Below the pieces are notes generated by a model, which saw only the letters and a list, made by a program, of their open reading frames with translations, had not been told where the DNA came from and ran no database searches. A program made the translations under genes and the position numbers. Shown here in pieces: positions 27,217-35,116 of a DNA stretch of 64,000 nucleotides. Source of the DNA: an uncultured Bacteroidales bacterium (lineage in GTDB: Bacteria; Bacteroidota; Bacteroidia; Bacteroidales; Muribaculaceae); contig CASEAQ010000007.1 in assembly GCA_949285735.1 (NCBI GenBank), positions 1-64,000 on the forward strand, written 5' to 3'. The number at the start of each line of letters is the position of its first letter. The stretch's first letter is position 1.

Positions 27217-27321
27217 CAAAGATAGCGCAAATCGAGGGCAGAATAAAACAAACTTGTTTGTTTTTTATGCCGAGTGCAGCCTATCTTATCCAAAGATAGC
27301 GCAAATCGAGGGCAGAATAAA
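27217..27321 (-). repeat. Second locus of the tandem promoter-bearing repeat
   Basis: On the minus strand the gene-proximal copy (27217-27281) reads GGCTGCACTCGGCAT, a palindrome centred on AAACAAGTTT, TGCCCTCGATTTGCGC, then TATCTTTG (27217-27224). A partial copy repeats its last 31 bp exactly at 27291-27321 (period 74). The link holds a perfect palindrome, CTATCTT-TGGAT-AAGATAG (27281-27299). Layout and sequence match the element at 3402-3547, in the same orientation relative to the downstream gene. Confidence 0.75.
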
Positions 27322-27371
27322 CATTTTCCCCCGTTTTGTTCATCACAAAATGCAATCCCCCCACCAACTGC

Positions 27372-27406
27372 ATTCCTAATTTCTCATTCCTAATTCCTAA
27401 TTCCTA
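27372..27406. repeat. Heptamer tandem repeat ATTCCTA
   Basis: Five 7-bp units: ATTCCTA, a diverged ATTTCTC, then three perfect ATTCCTA copies (27386-27406), followed by ATT. It lies 20 bp upstream of the transporter's -7 box. Confidence 0.8.
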
Positions 27407-27425
27407 ATTGTATTATTAATTTCAC

Positions 27426-27433
27426 TAAATTTG
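27426..27433 (+). promoter_or_regulatory. -7 box of the sugar transporter gene
   Basis: TAAATTTG, 23 nt before the ATG at 27457. The -33 region falls in the end of the heptamer repeat; no TTTG at standard spacing. Confidence 0.5.
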
Positions 27434-27456
27434 CAGCATAATTAAGAAATGCAACT

Positions 27457-28680
27457 ATGCAAAACGAAAATTCTACTTCTGCAAAAATAGGCTTGGTAGC
27501 CCGTCAATACATTTTTCCGTTTATCCTCATCACAATGCTTTTCTTTCTGTGGGGCGGCGCACGTGCCGTAATGGACGTGCTTAACAAGCACTTCCAACTG
27601 ACCATGCACGTCTCCAAGACCCACTCGGCATTGATGCAAGCCGCCGTTTACGGTGCCTACTTTCTCATGGCAATTCCTGCCGGACTCATGATACGCCGCC
27701 TTGGCACTCGCATAGGCGTCATCATTGGGCTGTTGCTCTTCGGCGGCGGTTCGTTGCTGTTCCTCCCCATAAGCGACAATGTGGTGTTTGAATACGTCTT
27801 GCTGCCGTTGTTCATCATCGGCTGCGGACTCGTCATTCTCGAAACGGCTGCCAACCCCTACGTCACGCTGCTCGGCGACCCTCGCACTGCCGCAGGCCGC
27901 CTGAATCTTGCCCAGTCGTTCAATGGCTTGGGTAGCATCGTGGGCGTGTTGCTCGGCGGGCAATTCTTTTTTGCCGAACGCGGCGGCGAAGTAGCCGACA
28001 TTGCCATACCCTACTCTGTCATCGGAATAATCGTATTGATAGCCGCATTCTGCTTTACGAGGGTGAAACTGCCCGAACTTGTCACAGCCGACAACGATGC
28101 CGCGCATGGGCAAGCCGACGTCAACAGGTTGGGCGGCTATTTCTTTTTCGGCTTTGCAGCACTCATCTGTTACGAAATTGCCGAAATTTCAATCAACACG
28201 TTCTTCATCAACTATATGACCGATGACGGTTTCCTCACACCCAACACGGCATCACTGCTCCTATCCATCGGAGGCTTAGGCTTGTTCATGATAGGACGCT
28301 TTGCAGGCAGCGCGTTTATGAGTCGCATACGCTCCGAAAAAATCCTGCTTGCCTGCGCTGTCGGTACCGTATCAATGATGACACTCGCGCTGCTGCCTCT
28401 CGGAGTGGTATCAAAATGCGCCGTTATCGTTTGCTACGTATTCGAGAGCATTATGTTCCCGACGATTTTCGCCATGGCGATAGCCCGATTGGGAAAACTC
28501 ACCGAGCGCGCATCTTCCATCTTGATGATGAGTGTCATTGGCGGAGCCATAGGACCCTTGGCAATGGGCTGGATGGGCGACACATTCTCGATAACCGCCG
28601 CATTTGCAGTTCCGCTCATCGGTTTTATAGTAGTTCTCGCATTTGCCTATTATTCGTTCATTAAAGCCAAGACACGATGA
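27457..28680 (+). CDS. MFS sugar:H+ symporter, FucP/NagP type
   Basis: 407 residues with 12 predicted membrane helices. FucP-family features: FPFILITMLFFLWGGARAVMDVLNKHFQ in helix 1, GAYFLMAIPAGLMIRRLGTRIG, and ETAANPYVTLLGDPRTAAGRLNLAQSFNGLGSI, the block shared by fucose, N-acetylglucosamine and glucose/galactose carriers. It imports a monosaccharide across the inner membrane; which sugar is not decided, since no catabolic gene is adjacent. Overlaps rlmH by 4 nt (ATGA). Confidence 0.9.
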   Translation: MQNENSTSAKIGLVARQYIFPFILITMLFFLWGGARAVMDVLNKHFQLTMHVSKTHSALMQAAVYGAYFLMAIPAGLMIRRLGTRIGVIIGLLLFGGGSLLFLPISDNVVFEYVLLPLFIIGCGLVILETAANPYVTLLGDPRTAAGRLNLAQSFNGLGSIVGVLLGGQFFFAERGGEVADIAIPYSVIGIIVLIAAFCFTRVKLPELVTADNDAAHGQADVNRLGGYFFFGFAALICYEIAEISINTFFINYMTDDGFLTPNTASLLLSIGGLGLFMIGRFAGSAFMSRIRSEKILLACAVGTVSMMTLALLPLGVVSKCAVIVCYVFESIMFPTIFAMAIARLGKLTERASSILMMSVIGGAIGPLAMGWMGDTFSITAAFAVPLIGFIVVLAFAYYSFIKAKTR

Positions 28681-29150
28681 AAATACTGCTCCTTGCCGTT
28701 GGCAAAACCAATACACATTTCCTATCCGAAGGTATTGACGAATACAGCAAACGGGTGTCGCGATACATACCATTTGAACTAAAGTGCATCAGCGATGCAA
28801 AAAACACCCGCAACCTGAACGAGGCACAGCAAAAGCAGAAGGAAGGAACCACGATATTGTCGTCGGTTTCACCGCAAGACTATGTAGTGTTGCTCGACGA
28901 GCATGGCAAGGAATACACGTCGAAAGAGTTTTCGGCATACATCGAACGTAAAATGCACACCGTGCCCAAGCAATTGGTATTCGTAATAGGAGGTCCCTAC
29001 GGTTTTTCGCCCGAGGTTGTAGCACGGGCAAATGAAAAAATATCCTTGTCTAAAATGACATTCTCGCACGAAATGGTAAGGCTGTTCTTCATCGAACAGC
29101 TATATCGCGCCATGACTATCCTGAACAACGAGCCATACCATCACGAATAA
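28677..29150 (+). CDS. rlmH: 23S rRNA (pseudouridine1915-N3)-methyltransferase RlmH
   Basis: 157 residues, typical length. SPOUT fold with VVLLDEHGKEYTSKEFS, FVIGGPYGFSPEV (SAM loop) and C-terminal SLSKMTFSHEMVRLFFIEQLYRA. It methylates pseudouridine 1915 in helix 69 of 23S rRNA, acting on assembled 70S ribosomes. Translationally coupled to the transporter; 13 nt separate it from the converging hemW stop. Confidence 0.97.
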   Translation: MKILLLAVGKTNTHFLSEGIDEYSKRVSRYIPFELKCISDAKNTRNLNEAQQKQKEGTTILSSVSPQDYVVLLDEHGKEYTSKEFSAYIERKMHTVPKQLVFVIGGPYGFSPEVVARANEKISLSKMTFSHEMVRLFFIEQLYRAMTILNNEPYHHE

Positions 29151-29163
29151 CCACCACGGACAA

Positions 29164-30294
29164 TCACACATACATCAATTCCCGTATAACCATATCCGAC
29201 AGCATCACGCCCTTGCGGCTCAGCCGATAAACGCTCCCCGTGTTCTCTATAAGCCCCGAAGCCACAAACTGCCGCACCTCGCTCATGAAATGGCTGTAAT
29301 ATGGCTCGCCGTATGTGTCGCGCAACATCGCGGCATCAATGCCGCGGTTTGTACGAAGGCGCAACAGCACCTCCTCGTCATACCGCTCGCTCACACTCTC
29401 CTCTTCTGCCTCGGCAACAATCCTGCCCTGCCCTATTTCCGATATATAAGCCCTGGCATTGCTCGTGTTGTAATATCTCGTGCCACCCACATAGCTATGA
29501 GCCGAAGCCCCAAGCCCAAGGTAAGGTGACTTATCCCAATAGCTCGAATTGTGCCGCGAATGATAGCCCGGCAAGGCAAAATTGGATATTTCGTAATGTT
29601 CATAGCCATGCGAGGCAAGCACATCAATCATTTGCTCATACATGGCAATGCACTCCTCGTCGTGCACCTCCCTTATATTTCCCTTTTCAAGCAGTCTGTA
29701 TAGCCGCGTGCCTTCCTCATAAGTCAGATTGTAACACGAGATATGCTTGGGCTGCATCTGCATGGCTTGGTCGAGCGATTGTTGCCACGAATGCAGCGTT
29801 TGCCCAGGGATACCATATATCAAGTCGATGCTCACATTTCCTATGCCTCCCGACGTCATCAAACCATACGCCCGAATCGCCTGCGCAGCGTCATGGCGGC
29901 GATTGAGAAACTTCAATTCTTCATCGACAAAACTCTGCACTCCCATGCTCACACGGTTTATCCCAAGCCTCGAAAACAGCCCGACAAGTTCCTCCGACAC
30001 GTCATCGGGGTTTACCTCTATCGTAAATTCCTCTACACCTCCAAAATCAAAAACCTTGCGCAACCCGTCGGTCAAACGTTCCAAATGCTGGGCAGACAAC
30101 AACGACGGCGTGCCGCCTCCCAAATACACGGTCCTGACACTGTCGCCCGTCAATTCCTCCTTTCTCAATTCTGCCTCGCGGCACAAAGCGGAAACATATT
30201 CGTCCACCACTGCGGGATTGGCTGCAATAGAATAAAAGTCGCAATAAATGCACTTTTTTTTGCAAAATGGTATGTGTATGTAAATGCCAGCCAT
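29164..30294 (-). CDS. hemW: Radical SAM heme chaperone HemW-like protein
   Basis: 376 residues from the ATG at 30294 (MAGIYIHIPFCKKKC). The 4Fe-4S motif is C11-KKK-C15-IY-C18, as in HemN/HemW, and the partial GGGTPSLL motif follows. The C-terminal HemN-type domain (~310-376) is present. The enzyme lacks the N-terminal extension of the coproporphyrinogen dehydrogenase HemN, so a heme chaperone role is more likely than porphyrin oxidation. An earlier in-frame start (30339) would lie in the hairpin just upstream. Confidence 0.9.
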   Translation of the reverse strand: MAGIYIHIPFCKKKCIYCDFYSIAANPAVVDEYVSALCREAELRKEELTGDSVRTVYLGGGTPSLLSAQHLERLTDGLRKVFDFGGVEEFTIEVNPDDVSEELVGLFSRLGINRVSMGVQSFVDEELKFLNRRHDAAQAIRAYGLMTSGGIGNVSIDLIYGIPGQTLHSWQQSLDQAMQMQPKHISCYNLTYEEGTRLYRLLEKGNIREVHDEECIAMYEQMIDVLASHGYEHYEISNFALPGYHSRHNSSYWDKSPYLGLGASAHSYVGGTRYYNTSNARAYISEIGQGRIVAEAEEESVSERYDEEVLLRLRTNRGIDAAMLRDTYGEPYYSHFMSEVRQFVASGLIENTGSVYRLSRKGVMLSDMVIRELMYV

Positions 30295-30304
30295 AAACAG
30301 ATAT

Positions 30305-30338
30305 TGCGCCCGACACATCGCATTGTGTATCGGGCGCA
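30305..30338 (-). other. GC-rich hairpin between dnaA and hemW
   Basis: TGCGCCCGA (30305-30313) pairs with TCGGGCGCA (30330-30338), with inner CACA/TGTG. It starts 10 nt before the hemW ATG and 16 nt after the dnaA stop. No T-run follows on the minus strand, so it could be a weak terminator, an attenuator or a block to ribosome entry on hemW. Confidence 0.55.
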
Positions 30339-30353
30339 TGTTTAATTGTGATA

Positions 30354-31751
30354 TTATTTCTTCAATTCACCTTCTATTATCGCCAAGTCTTCCCTCAGCT
30401 GCTTTTCTATCGCCATTCGCTGCTCAATGCTGCTGCAAGCGTAAAGCACCGTGGCATGGTTTCTCGACAACCTTACACCAATATTGGTCGATGACATCGG
30501 AGTGTATTTCTTGGCAAGGTACATCACCACCTGACGGGCATCGGATATTTCACGCTTGCGCGACTTGCTATATAACAGGTCGCTGTTGATATTGTAGTAG
30601 CCGCACACCGTTTCGGCAATCAAGTCAAACGTAACTTGCCGCTTCGACACCTTCACTGCATTTGCCATCACCGCCCGCGCCAAGTCCATCGAAATCTCCT
30701 GACCAAGCATTGTCGCATGAGCAAGCAACGACACGACTATGCCTTCAAGCTCCCTGATGCTGTCGGTGACATTTGCTGCAATATAGTCGAGTATGTCGTC
30801 CGAAATCGACAATCCGTCTTGCCGCGCACGCATGGCGAGCACCTCACGGCGCAATTCATAGTCGGGCGCGCCAAGTTCGACAGTCATACCCCACTTGAAT
30901 CGCGAAATCAACCGTGGTACCATGCCATCCATGTCAACAGGGCGGCAGTCGCTCGACATAATGAGCTGCTTCTGATTTTGGTGCAAGTGGTTGAATATGT
31001 GGAAGAATGTGTTCTGCGTCGCCGTTTTCCCTGCAAGGTCTTGAATGTCGTCGATTATCAGCACATCGATGCTCTGATAGAAATTGATAAACTCATTCAC
31101 CTTGTTGTTGCGCACAGCAGTGGTATATTGGCTCTCAAATACGCGCGCAGTGATATAAAGCACACGGCTGCGCGGATTCACCTCCTTCGACCTGATACCA
31201 ATTGCTTCCACCAAGTGAGTCTTGCCCACGCCAGTCGGGCCAAACACAAACAGAGGATTGAACGTCTTGCACTTCGGATCGTTGGCAATAGCCTTGCCAA
31301 TGCTCACCGCGAGCTTGTTGCTCACACTGTCGCAATAGTTCTCAAAAGTGTATTTCGGATTCAGTTGCGGGTCGATGTCGCCATAGTCAACGCTCTTGAA
31401 CGGGTTGCCAACTTGCTGTTGCGACTGTTCAAGGCGGTTGTCGATAATGCGGCTCTTGTTTACGCTTTCTATCGAGATTTCGGTGTCGGGTTGCTTGTTT
31501 ACTACATTATAATTAAATACGACCCTGAAATCGGCTCCGAATACGCGCTCAAAAGCTCGGTTCATCAACGAACTGAACTTGCTTTCTATTTGCTCGGCAA
31601 AAAACAAAGACGGGACATGCAATAATATACGATTATTCTCGAACCCTTGGTATTCCAAAGGCTCAAACCATGCCCGATAATGTTCTGGCGACACATTATC
31701 TTGGAAAAGTTTCAGGCACTTTTCCCATCTTGAATCTTGCGGTGTGTTCAT
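30354..31751 (-). CDS. dnaA: Chromosomal replication initiator DnaA
   Basis: 465 residues from the ATG at 31751 (a GTG one codon earlier is possible). Domain I ~1-85, a short linker, AAA+ domain III with Walker A GPTGVGKTH (171-179) and Walker B VLIIDDIQ, and domain IV with the DnaA signature around SRNHATVLYACSSI. It binds oriC and opens the duplex. dnaN is not adjacent, and the next gene is hemW; in Bacteroidetes dnaA is often unlinked from the origin. Confidence 0.98.
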   Translation of the reverse strand: MNTPQDSRWEKCLKLFQDNVSPEHYRAWFEPLEYQGFENNRILLHVPSLFFAEQIESKFSSLMNRAFERVFGADFRVVFNYNVVNKQPDTEISIESVNKSRIIDNRLEQSQQQVGNPFKSVDYGDIDPQLNPKYTFENYCDSVSNKLAVSIGKAIANDPKCKTFNPLFVFGPTGVGKTHLVEAIGIRSKEVNPRSRVLYITARVFESQYTTAVRNNKVNEFINFYQSIDVLIIDDIQDLAGKTATQNTFFHIFNHLHQNQKQLIMSSDCRPVDMDGMVPRLISRFKWGMTVELGAPDYELRREVLAMRARQDGLSISDDILDYIAANVTDSIRELEGIVVSLLAHATMLGQEISMDLARAVMANAVKVSKRQVTFDLIAETVCGYYNINSDLLYSKSRKREISDARQVVMYLAKKYTPMSSTNIGVRLSRNHATVLYACSSIEQRMAIEKQLREDLAIIEGELKK

Positions 31752-32116
31752 CACAATGTTACTCTGCTTATAGTTTTTCGACTACAAAATTTCACAAAAA
31801 AAACGACATAAAAAAATCGTTACTTTCTTGTTATTTTAGATATTTATATAACCGCACTGAAATACAAGCGATTGAATCAATACACTTTTTTTTCTGCCTA
31901 CCTCAGCCCGATTTTAGCAATCATTTACATAATTATCAACGATTTGCGACACAAAAACCGATTATACTGCACTGGCACCTATTTCGTCAAATCAGTTCGA
32001 AAAGCACCTAATTACTAAACTTGTGCGTCAATTATACAAATTGGAGCTTATTTGGAACAATTCTAAACAAGCCCCAACCGTGTTTTTTATTTGCTTTTCT
32101 GGCTGCCGAAACTATA
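31752..32116. other. AT-rich intergenic region upstream of dnaA
   Basis: About 365 bp without a gene, rich in A and T runs (for example 31795-31830 and 31883-31900). I looked for clustered DnaA boxes: only single loose matches such as TTATCAACG (31935-31943) and TTATACAAA (32033-32041) are visible, so an origin is not supported. It must hold the dnaA promoter, but I could not pick a convincing TAnnTTTG box. Confidence 0.4.
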
Positions 32117-33004
32117 TTAGAATACTTTTATAGTTACATAGCGTTTCGGGTTTTTCTTTATATCTATAAACAACGAGTCGAGGCTCATCACCGCACCATC
32201 AAGATGGTCATACAGTCCTCGGTCGTTTATAAGCATTCCAAGACTCGACTCCGTGCCATTCAGCTTAGATGTAATATCGTTCAATTGAACCACAGTGGCA
32301 TTGATTCCTGCCATAGTCGTGTCGATTGGCAGTTCGCTCAATTTAGCCGACAGTCCGTTCAAGTTCCCGGTTATGCTGTCCAAATTAGTTGTTATGCCAT
32401 CAACGTTTTTCATTACGGCTGGCAATACTTCTGACAATTCCCTGCTGCTCGCCTCCAGGTTGGCAGTAATAGCATCGAGCCTGCTCACCGACTGCTGCAA
32501 TGCTGGGTTTGCCACTATAGCATTCAAGTTGGTTAAGATGCTATCTATTTTAGGCATCAAGTTGCTCACGCTTGGCAGCAGGTTTCCACCCACTTCGTCC
32601 ATCAGCCCCTTGGCATTCTCGCCAGGAATCTTGTCGCCTACATTATAATATGTGTCGTTTTTCGCCAATTTCAGCTCTATCTGGGCAGTACCGAGCAAAT
32701 CTGTCGCAAGCACAGCCTTCGACTCAACAGGTATGCGCAAATCTTTCTCAAGACCGAGCATGACAACAAGAGTTCCATTATTATAATCATAATTTATTCC
32801 CCTCACCATGCCTATCTGATAGCCATTGATGGTAACAGGAGCCGAATCGGTCAACCCAGCCACATTCTTAAATTCCACATAATAGAAATTGGCTGGTTTG
32901 AATATATTCACACCTTTCAGATATTCTATGCCCCAAAACAAGACAGCCAAGCTGACTATCACAGCAAGAGCAATTTTTACTTCCTTTGAAAAAAATTTCT
33001 TCAT
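32117..33004 (-). CDS. MCE/MlaD family lipid-transport protein
   Basis: 295 residues. One N-terminal membrane helix (~9-27), a single MCE domain (~38-120, YYVEFKNVAGLTDSAPVTINGYQIG), then a long helical region (~130-280) with coiled-coil-like heptads rich in Asn, Leu and Ser that could form the tunnel or needle seen in larger MCE proteins. It would bind lipids between the membranes for a MlaEF-type transporter; the mlaF and mlaE genes are 4-6 kb away in this window. Second gene after the amidase (25 nt gap). Confidence 0.88.
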   Translation of the reverse strand: MKKFFSKEVKIALAVIVSLAVLFWGIEYLKGVNIFKPANFYYVEFKNVAGLTDSAPVTINGYQIGMVRGINYDYNNGTLVVMLGLEKDLRIPVESKAVLATDLLGTAQIELKLAKNDTYYNVGDKIPGENAKGLMDEVGGNLLPSVSNLMPKIDSILTNLNAIVANPALQQSVSRLDAITANLEASSRELSEVLPAVMKNVDGITTNLDSITGNLNGLSAKLSELPIDTTMAGINATVVQLNDITSKLNGTESSLGMLINDRGLYDHLDGAVMSLDSLFIDIKKNPKRYVTIKVF

Positions 33005-33029
33005 ATTCTATTTTGTTTTCTTTCCTTAT

Positions 33030-34115
33030 TTATTTGATTTTACCATCCTCTCCATAAGTCACAATAAAGGCATCCTTGAATTTGCGCTTCACCTCGCGCA
33101 ACATCTTCGACGCTTCTTTGTAGTCGGTTGTCGTTCCGTAGGTGTATTTATATATACGACCGTCCTTGTGCCGTTCCACGCCTTTCAACCCCTTAAATTC
33201 ACGCGAATTTGACGGCAACCTCACACGCCCTGCCAAGATTTGAATCTTATACACCATTTCGCCATCGGCTGTGGTTTCTTTCTTTTGCCGTTGCTTTTCC
33301 TTGTCGGCGGCTGGAGTAGCATACTGTGCAGCTGCGGCACTGTTGCCATGATTGGCTTTGCGGTATTCTACCAGAGCATTGTAGAGCGACTCGGCAAGCT
33401 CCTTCTTTCCTTTCTCCGATGCCATATACTTTTCTTGCGTGGGATTGCAAATGAAGTCGAGTTCCACAAGCACCGACGGCATTGCCGTTTCCCTGATAAC
33501 CAAAAAGCCAGCTTGTCGCACACCTCGGTCAACACGATTGGCTGTCGAGACGAACTCCTTTTGCAACATTGACGCAAAATTCACGCTTTGCTCCAAATAA
33601 TGATTTTGGTATATCTCGTTTATTATATATGATTCGGCAGAATTTGGGTCAAACCCCTTATAAGTCGTCGTATAATCCTCCTCAAGCGAAATCACCGAAT
33701 TTTCCCTCATTGCAACTTCAAGATTGTCATCTGTCCGATGCAACCCAAGCGTATATGTCGCCGTACCCTTTATCGTCTTACGATTCTTGTTGCGCTTGTC
33801 AAGCGAATTGGTGTGTATCGACACAAACAAGTCTCCCTTGGCGGCATTGGCAATATTAGCTCTTTCCTGCAATGTCACAAACTTGTCGCGCTTGCGCGTA
33901 TATACAACATCGACATCGTCCATACGCTTTTCCACAAGCTCACCGAATTTCAGAGCTACTCCGAGATTTATCGTCTTTTCATAACTATTCACCCCAGGTG
34001 CCCCTACATCTTTCCCCCCATGCCCCGGGTCAATCACCAAGACAAAATTGCCCTCTTTGGCAATAGAAGTGAAAAATATGCTGCAAAATATAATCAGTAT
34101 AGCTAATCTGCCCAT
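33030..34115 (-). CDS. N-acetylmuramoyl-L-alanine amidase with C-terminal SPOR-like domain
   Basis: 361 residues. Signal peptide (~1-19), then an Amidase_3 domain (~22-235) with VIDPGHGGKDVGAPG (zinc His), VSIHTNS and VELDFICNP with the catalytic Glu. A Gln/Ala-rich linker follows and the end (~285-361, VYKIQILAG...) looks like a SPOR peptidoglycan-binding domain. Periplasmic enzyme that cleaves the amide between MurNAc and the stem peptide during cell separation. Promoter box at 34139-34146. Confidence 0.93.
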   Translation of the reverse strand: MGRLAILIIFCSIFFTSIAKEGNFVLVIDPGHGGKDVGAPGVNSYEKTINLGVALKFGELVEKRMDDVDVVYTRKRDKFVTLQERANIANAAKGDLFVSIHTNSLDKRNKNRKTIKGTATYTLGLHRTDDNLEVAMRENSVISLEEDYTTTYKGFDPNSAESYIINEIYQNHYLEQSVNFASMLQKEFVSTANRVDRGVRQAGFLVIRETAMPSVLVELDFICNPTQEKYMASEKGKKELAESLYNALVEYRKANHGNSAAAAQYATPAADKEKQRQKKETTADGEMVYKIQILAGRVRLPSNSREFKGLKGVERHKDGRIYKYTYGTTTDYKEASKMLREVKRKFKDAFIVTYGEDGKIK

Positions 34116-34138
34116 GTCACAGTTTGGTAAAACTATTG

Positions 34139-34146
34139 CAAAAGTA
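34139..34146 (-). promoter_or_regulatory. -7 box of the amidase-MCE operon
   Basis: TACTTTTG on the minus strand, 23 nt before the amidase ATG. Confidence 0.45.
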
Positions 34147-34261
34147 AGAAAATAGCCGCAATTGACTTACTTGTATAAAAGGAAATTTCCCGCAAAATTC
34201 TTTTTTTTGCTAAAGAAAAGGAAAAATGTAATGAACACACTTATTTATATTTTATTTTTAC

Positions 34262-34269
34262 TAAATTTG
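34262..34269 (+). promoter_or_regulatory. -7 box of aroE-comEC
   Basis: TAAATTTG, 52 nt upstream of the aroE ATG; the region before it is A/T-rich without a clear -33 TTTG. Confidence 0.45.
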
Positions 34270-34321
34270 TGAACAACATTCATCATGCATATTTCTGTCT
34301 CACCTACACACGGTTGTTATT

Positions 34322-35104
34322 ATGGAAATCTCAAGCAAATCTCACAAAATTTATGGATTAATTGGCTATCCATTAGGGCATTCATTTTCAAAAGGCTATT
34401 TCAACCAAAAATTTGAATCCGAAGGGATAGATGCCGAATACGTCAATTTTGAAATCCCCGACGTGAACCTGCTGTTGGAAATAATCAGTGAAACGCCAAA
34501 TTTGTGCGGACTCAACGTCACCATCCCATATAAAGAAAAAGTTATTCCGCTACTCGACATGCTCGATGAAGATGCCGAAAAAATAGGAGCCGTAAACGTA
34601 ATAAAAATAATACGCTCCCGCTCGGGTCTGAAACTGAAGGGGTACAACTCCGACGTAATCGGTTTTTGCGACTCCATTCGCGAATACATTACACCTGCCC
34701 GAAACCGCGCTTTGGTGCTCGGCACAGGAGGAGCAGCCAAAGCCGTATGTTATGGATTAAACAAGATAGGTGTGACAACGCAACTGGTTTCAAGGCACAA
34801 AAGTGCCAAAACCCTCACTTACGAAGAGCTGACAAAAGCCGACATGGCAAGCCACAAGATTATAGTGAATACTACTCCTTTGGGAATGTACCCTCATGTA
34901 GAAAACTGCCCCGACATTCCTTACAGATTCTTAACAAAAGAGCATCTATGCTATGACTTGCTTTACAATCCCGACGAAACACTGTTCATGAAAAATGCAA
35001 GGCAGCAAGGCGCAATCACTAAAAACGGACTGGAAATGCTGCTACTGCAGGCATTCGTCTCATATGAAATATGGACTAACGACAACTGGCACAGCAACCT
35101 GTAA
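34322..35104 (+). CDS. aroE: Shikimate dehydrogenase
   Basis: 260 residues. Substrate motifs GYPLGHSFSKGYFN, NVTIPYKE with the catalytic Lys, and GYNSDVIGF; the NADP-binding motif is VLGTGGAAKA (residues ~130-139). It reduces 3-dehydroshikimate to shikimate in aromatic amino acid synthesis. The nucleotide-specificity loop reads SRHKSAKT. Followed after 12 nt by comEC, likely one transcript. Confidence 0.96.
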   Translation: MEISSKSHKIYGLIGYPLGHSFSKGYFNQKFESEGIDAEYVNFEIPDVNLLLEIISETPNLCGLNVTIPYKEKVIPLLDMLDEDAEKIGAVNVIKIIRSRSGLKLKGYNSDVIGFCDSIREYITPARNRALVLGTGGAAKAVCYGLNKIGVTTQLVSRHKSAKTLTYEELTKADMASHKIIVNTTPLGMYPHVENCPDIPYRFLTKEHLCYDLLYNPDETLFMKNARQQGAITKNGLEMLLLQAFVSYEIWTNDNWHSNL

Positions 35105-35116
35105 CCACTTCGGGAA

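Noticed and set aside
27178..27219. TTG start extending DUF3109
   Set aside because: The codon is part of the -7 promoter box, and the ATG at 27177 matches the family start.
31752..32116. oriC next to dnaA
   Set aside because: Only isolated, imperfect DnaA boxes; no cluster, and Bacteroidetes dnaA is often not at the origin. GC-skew of the whole genome would decide.
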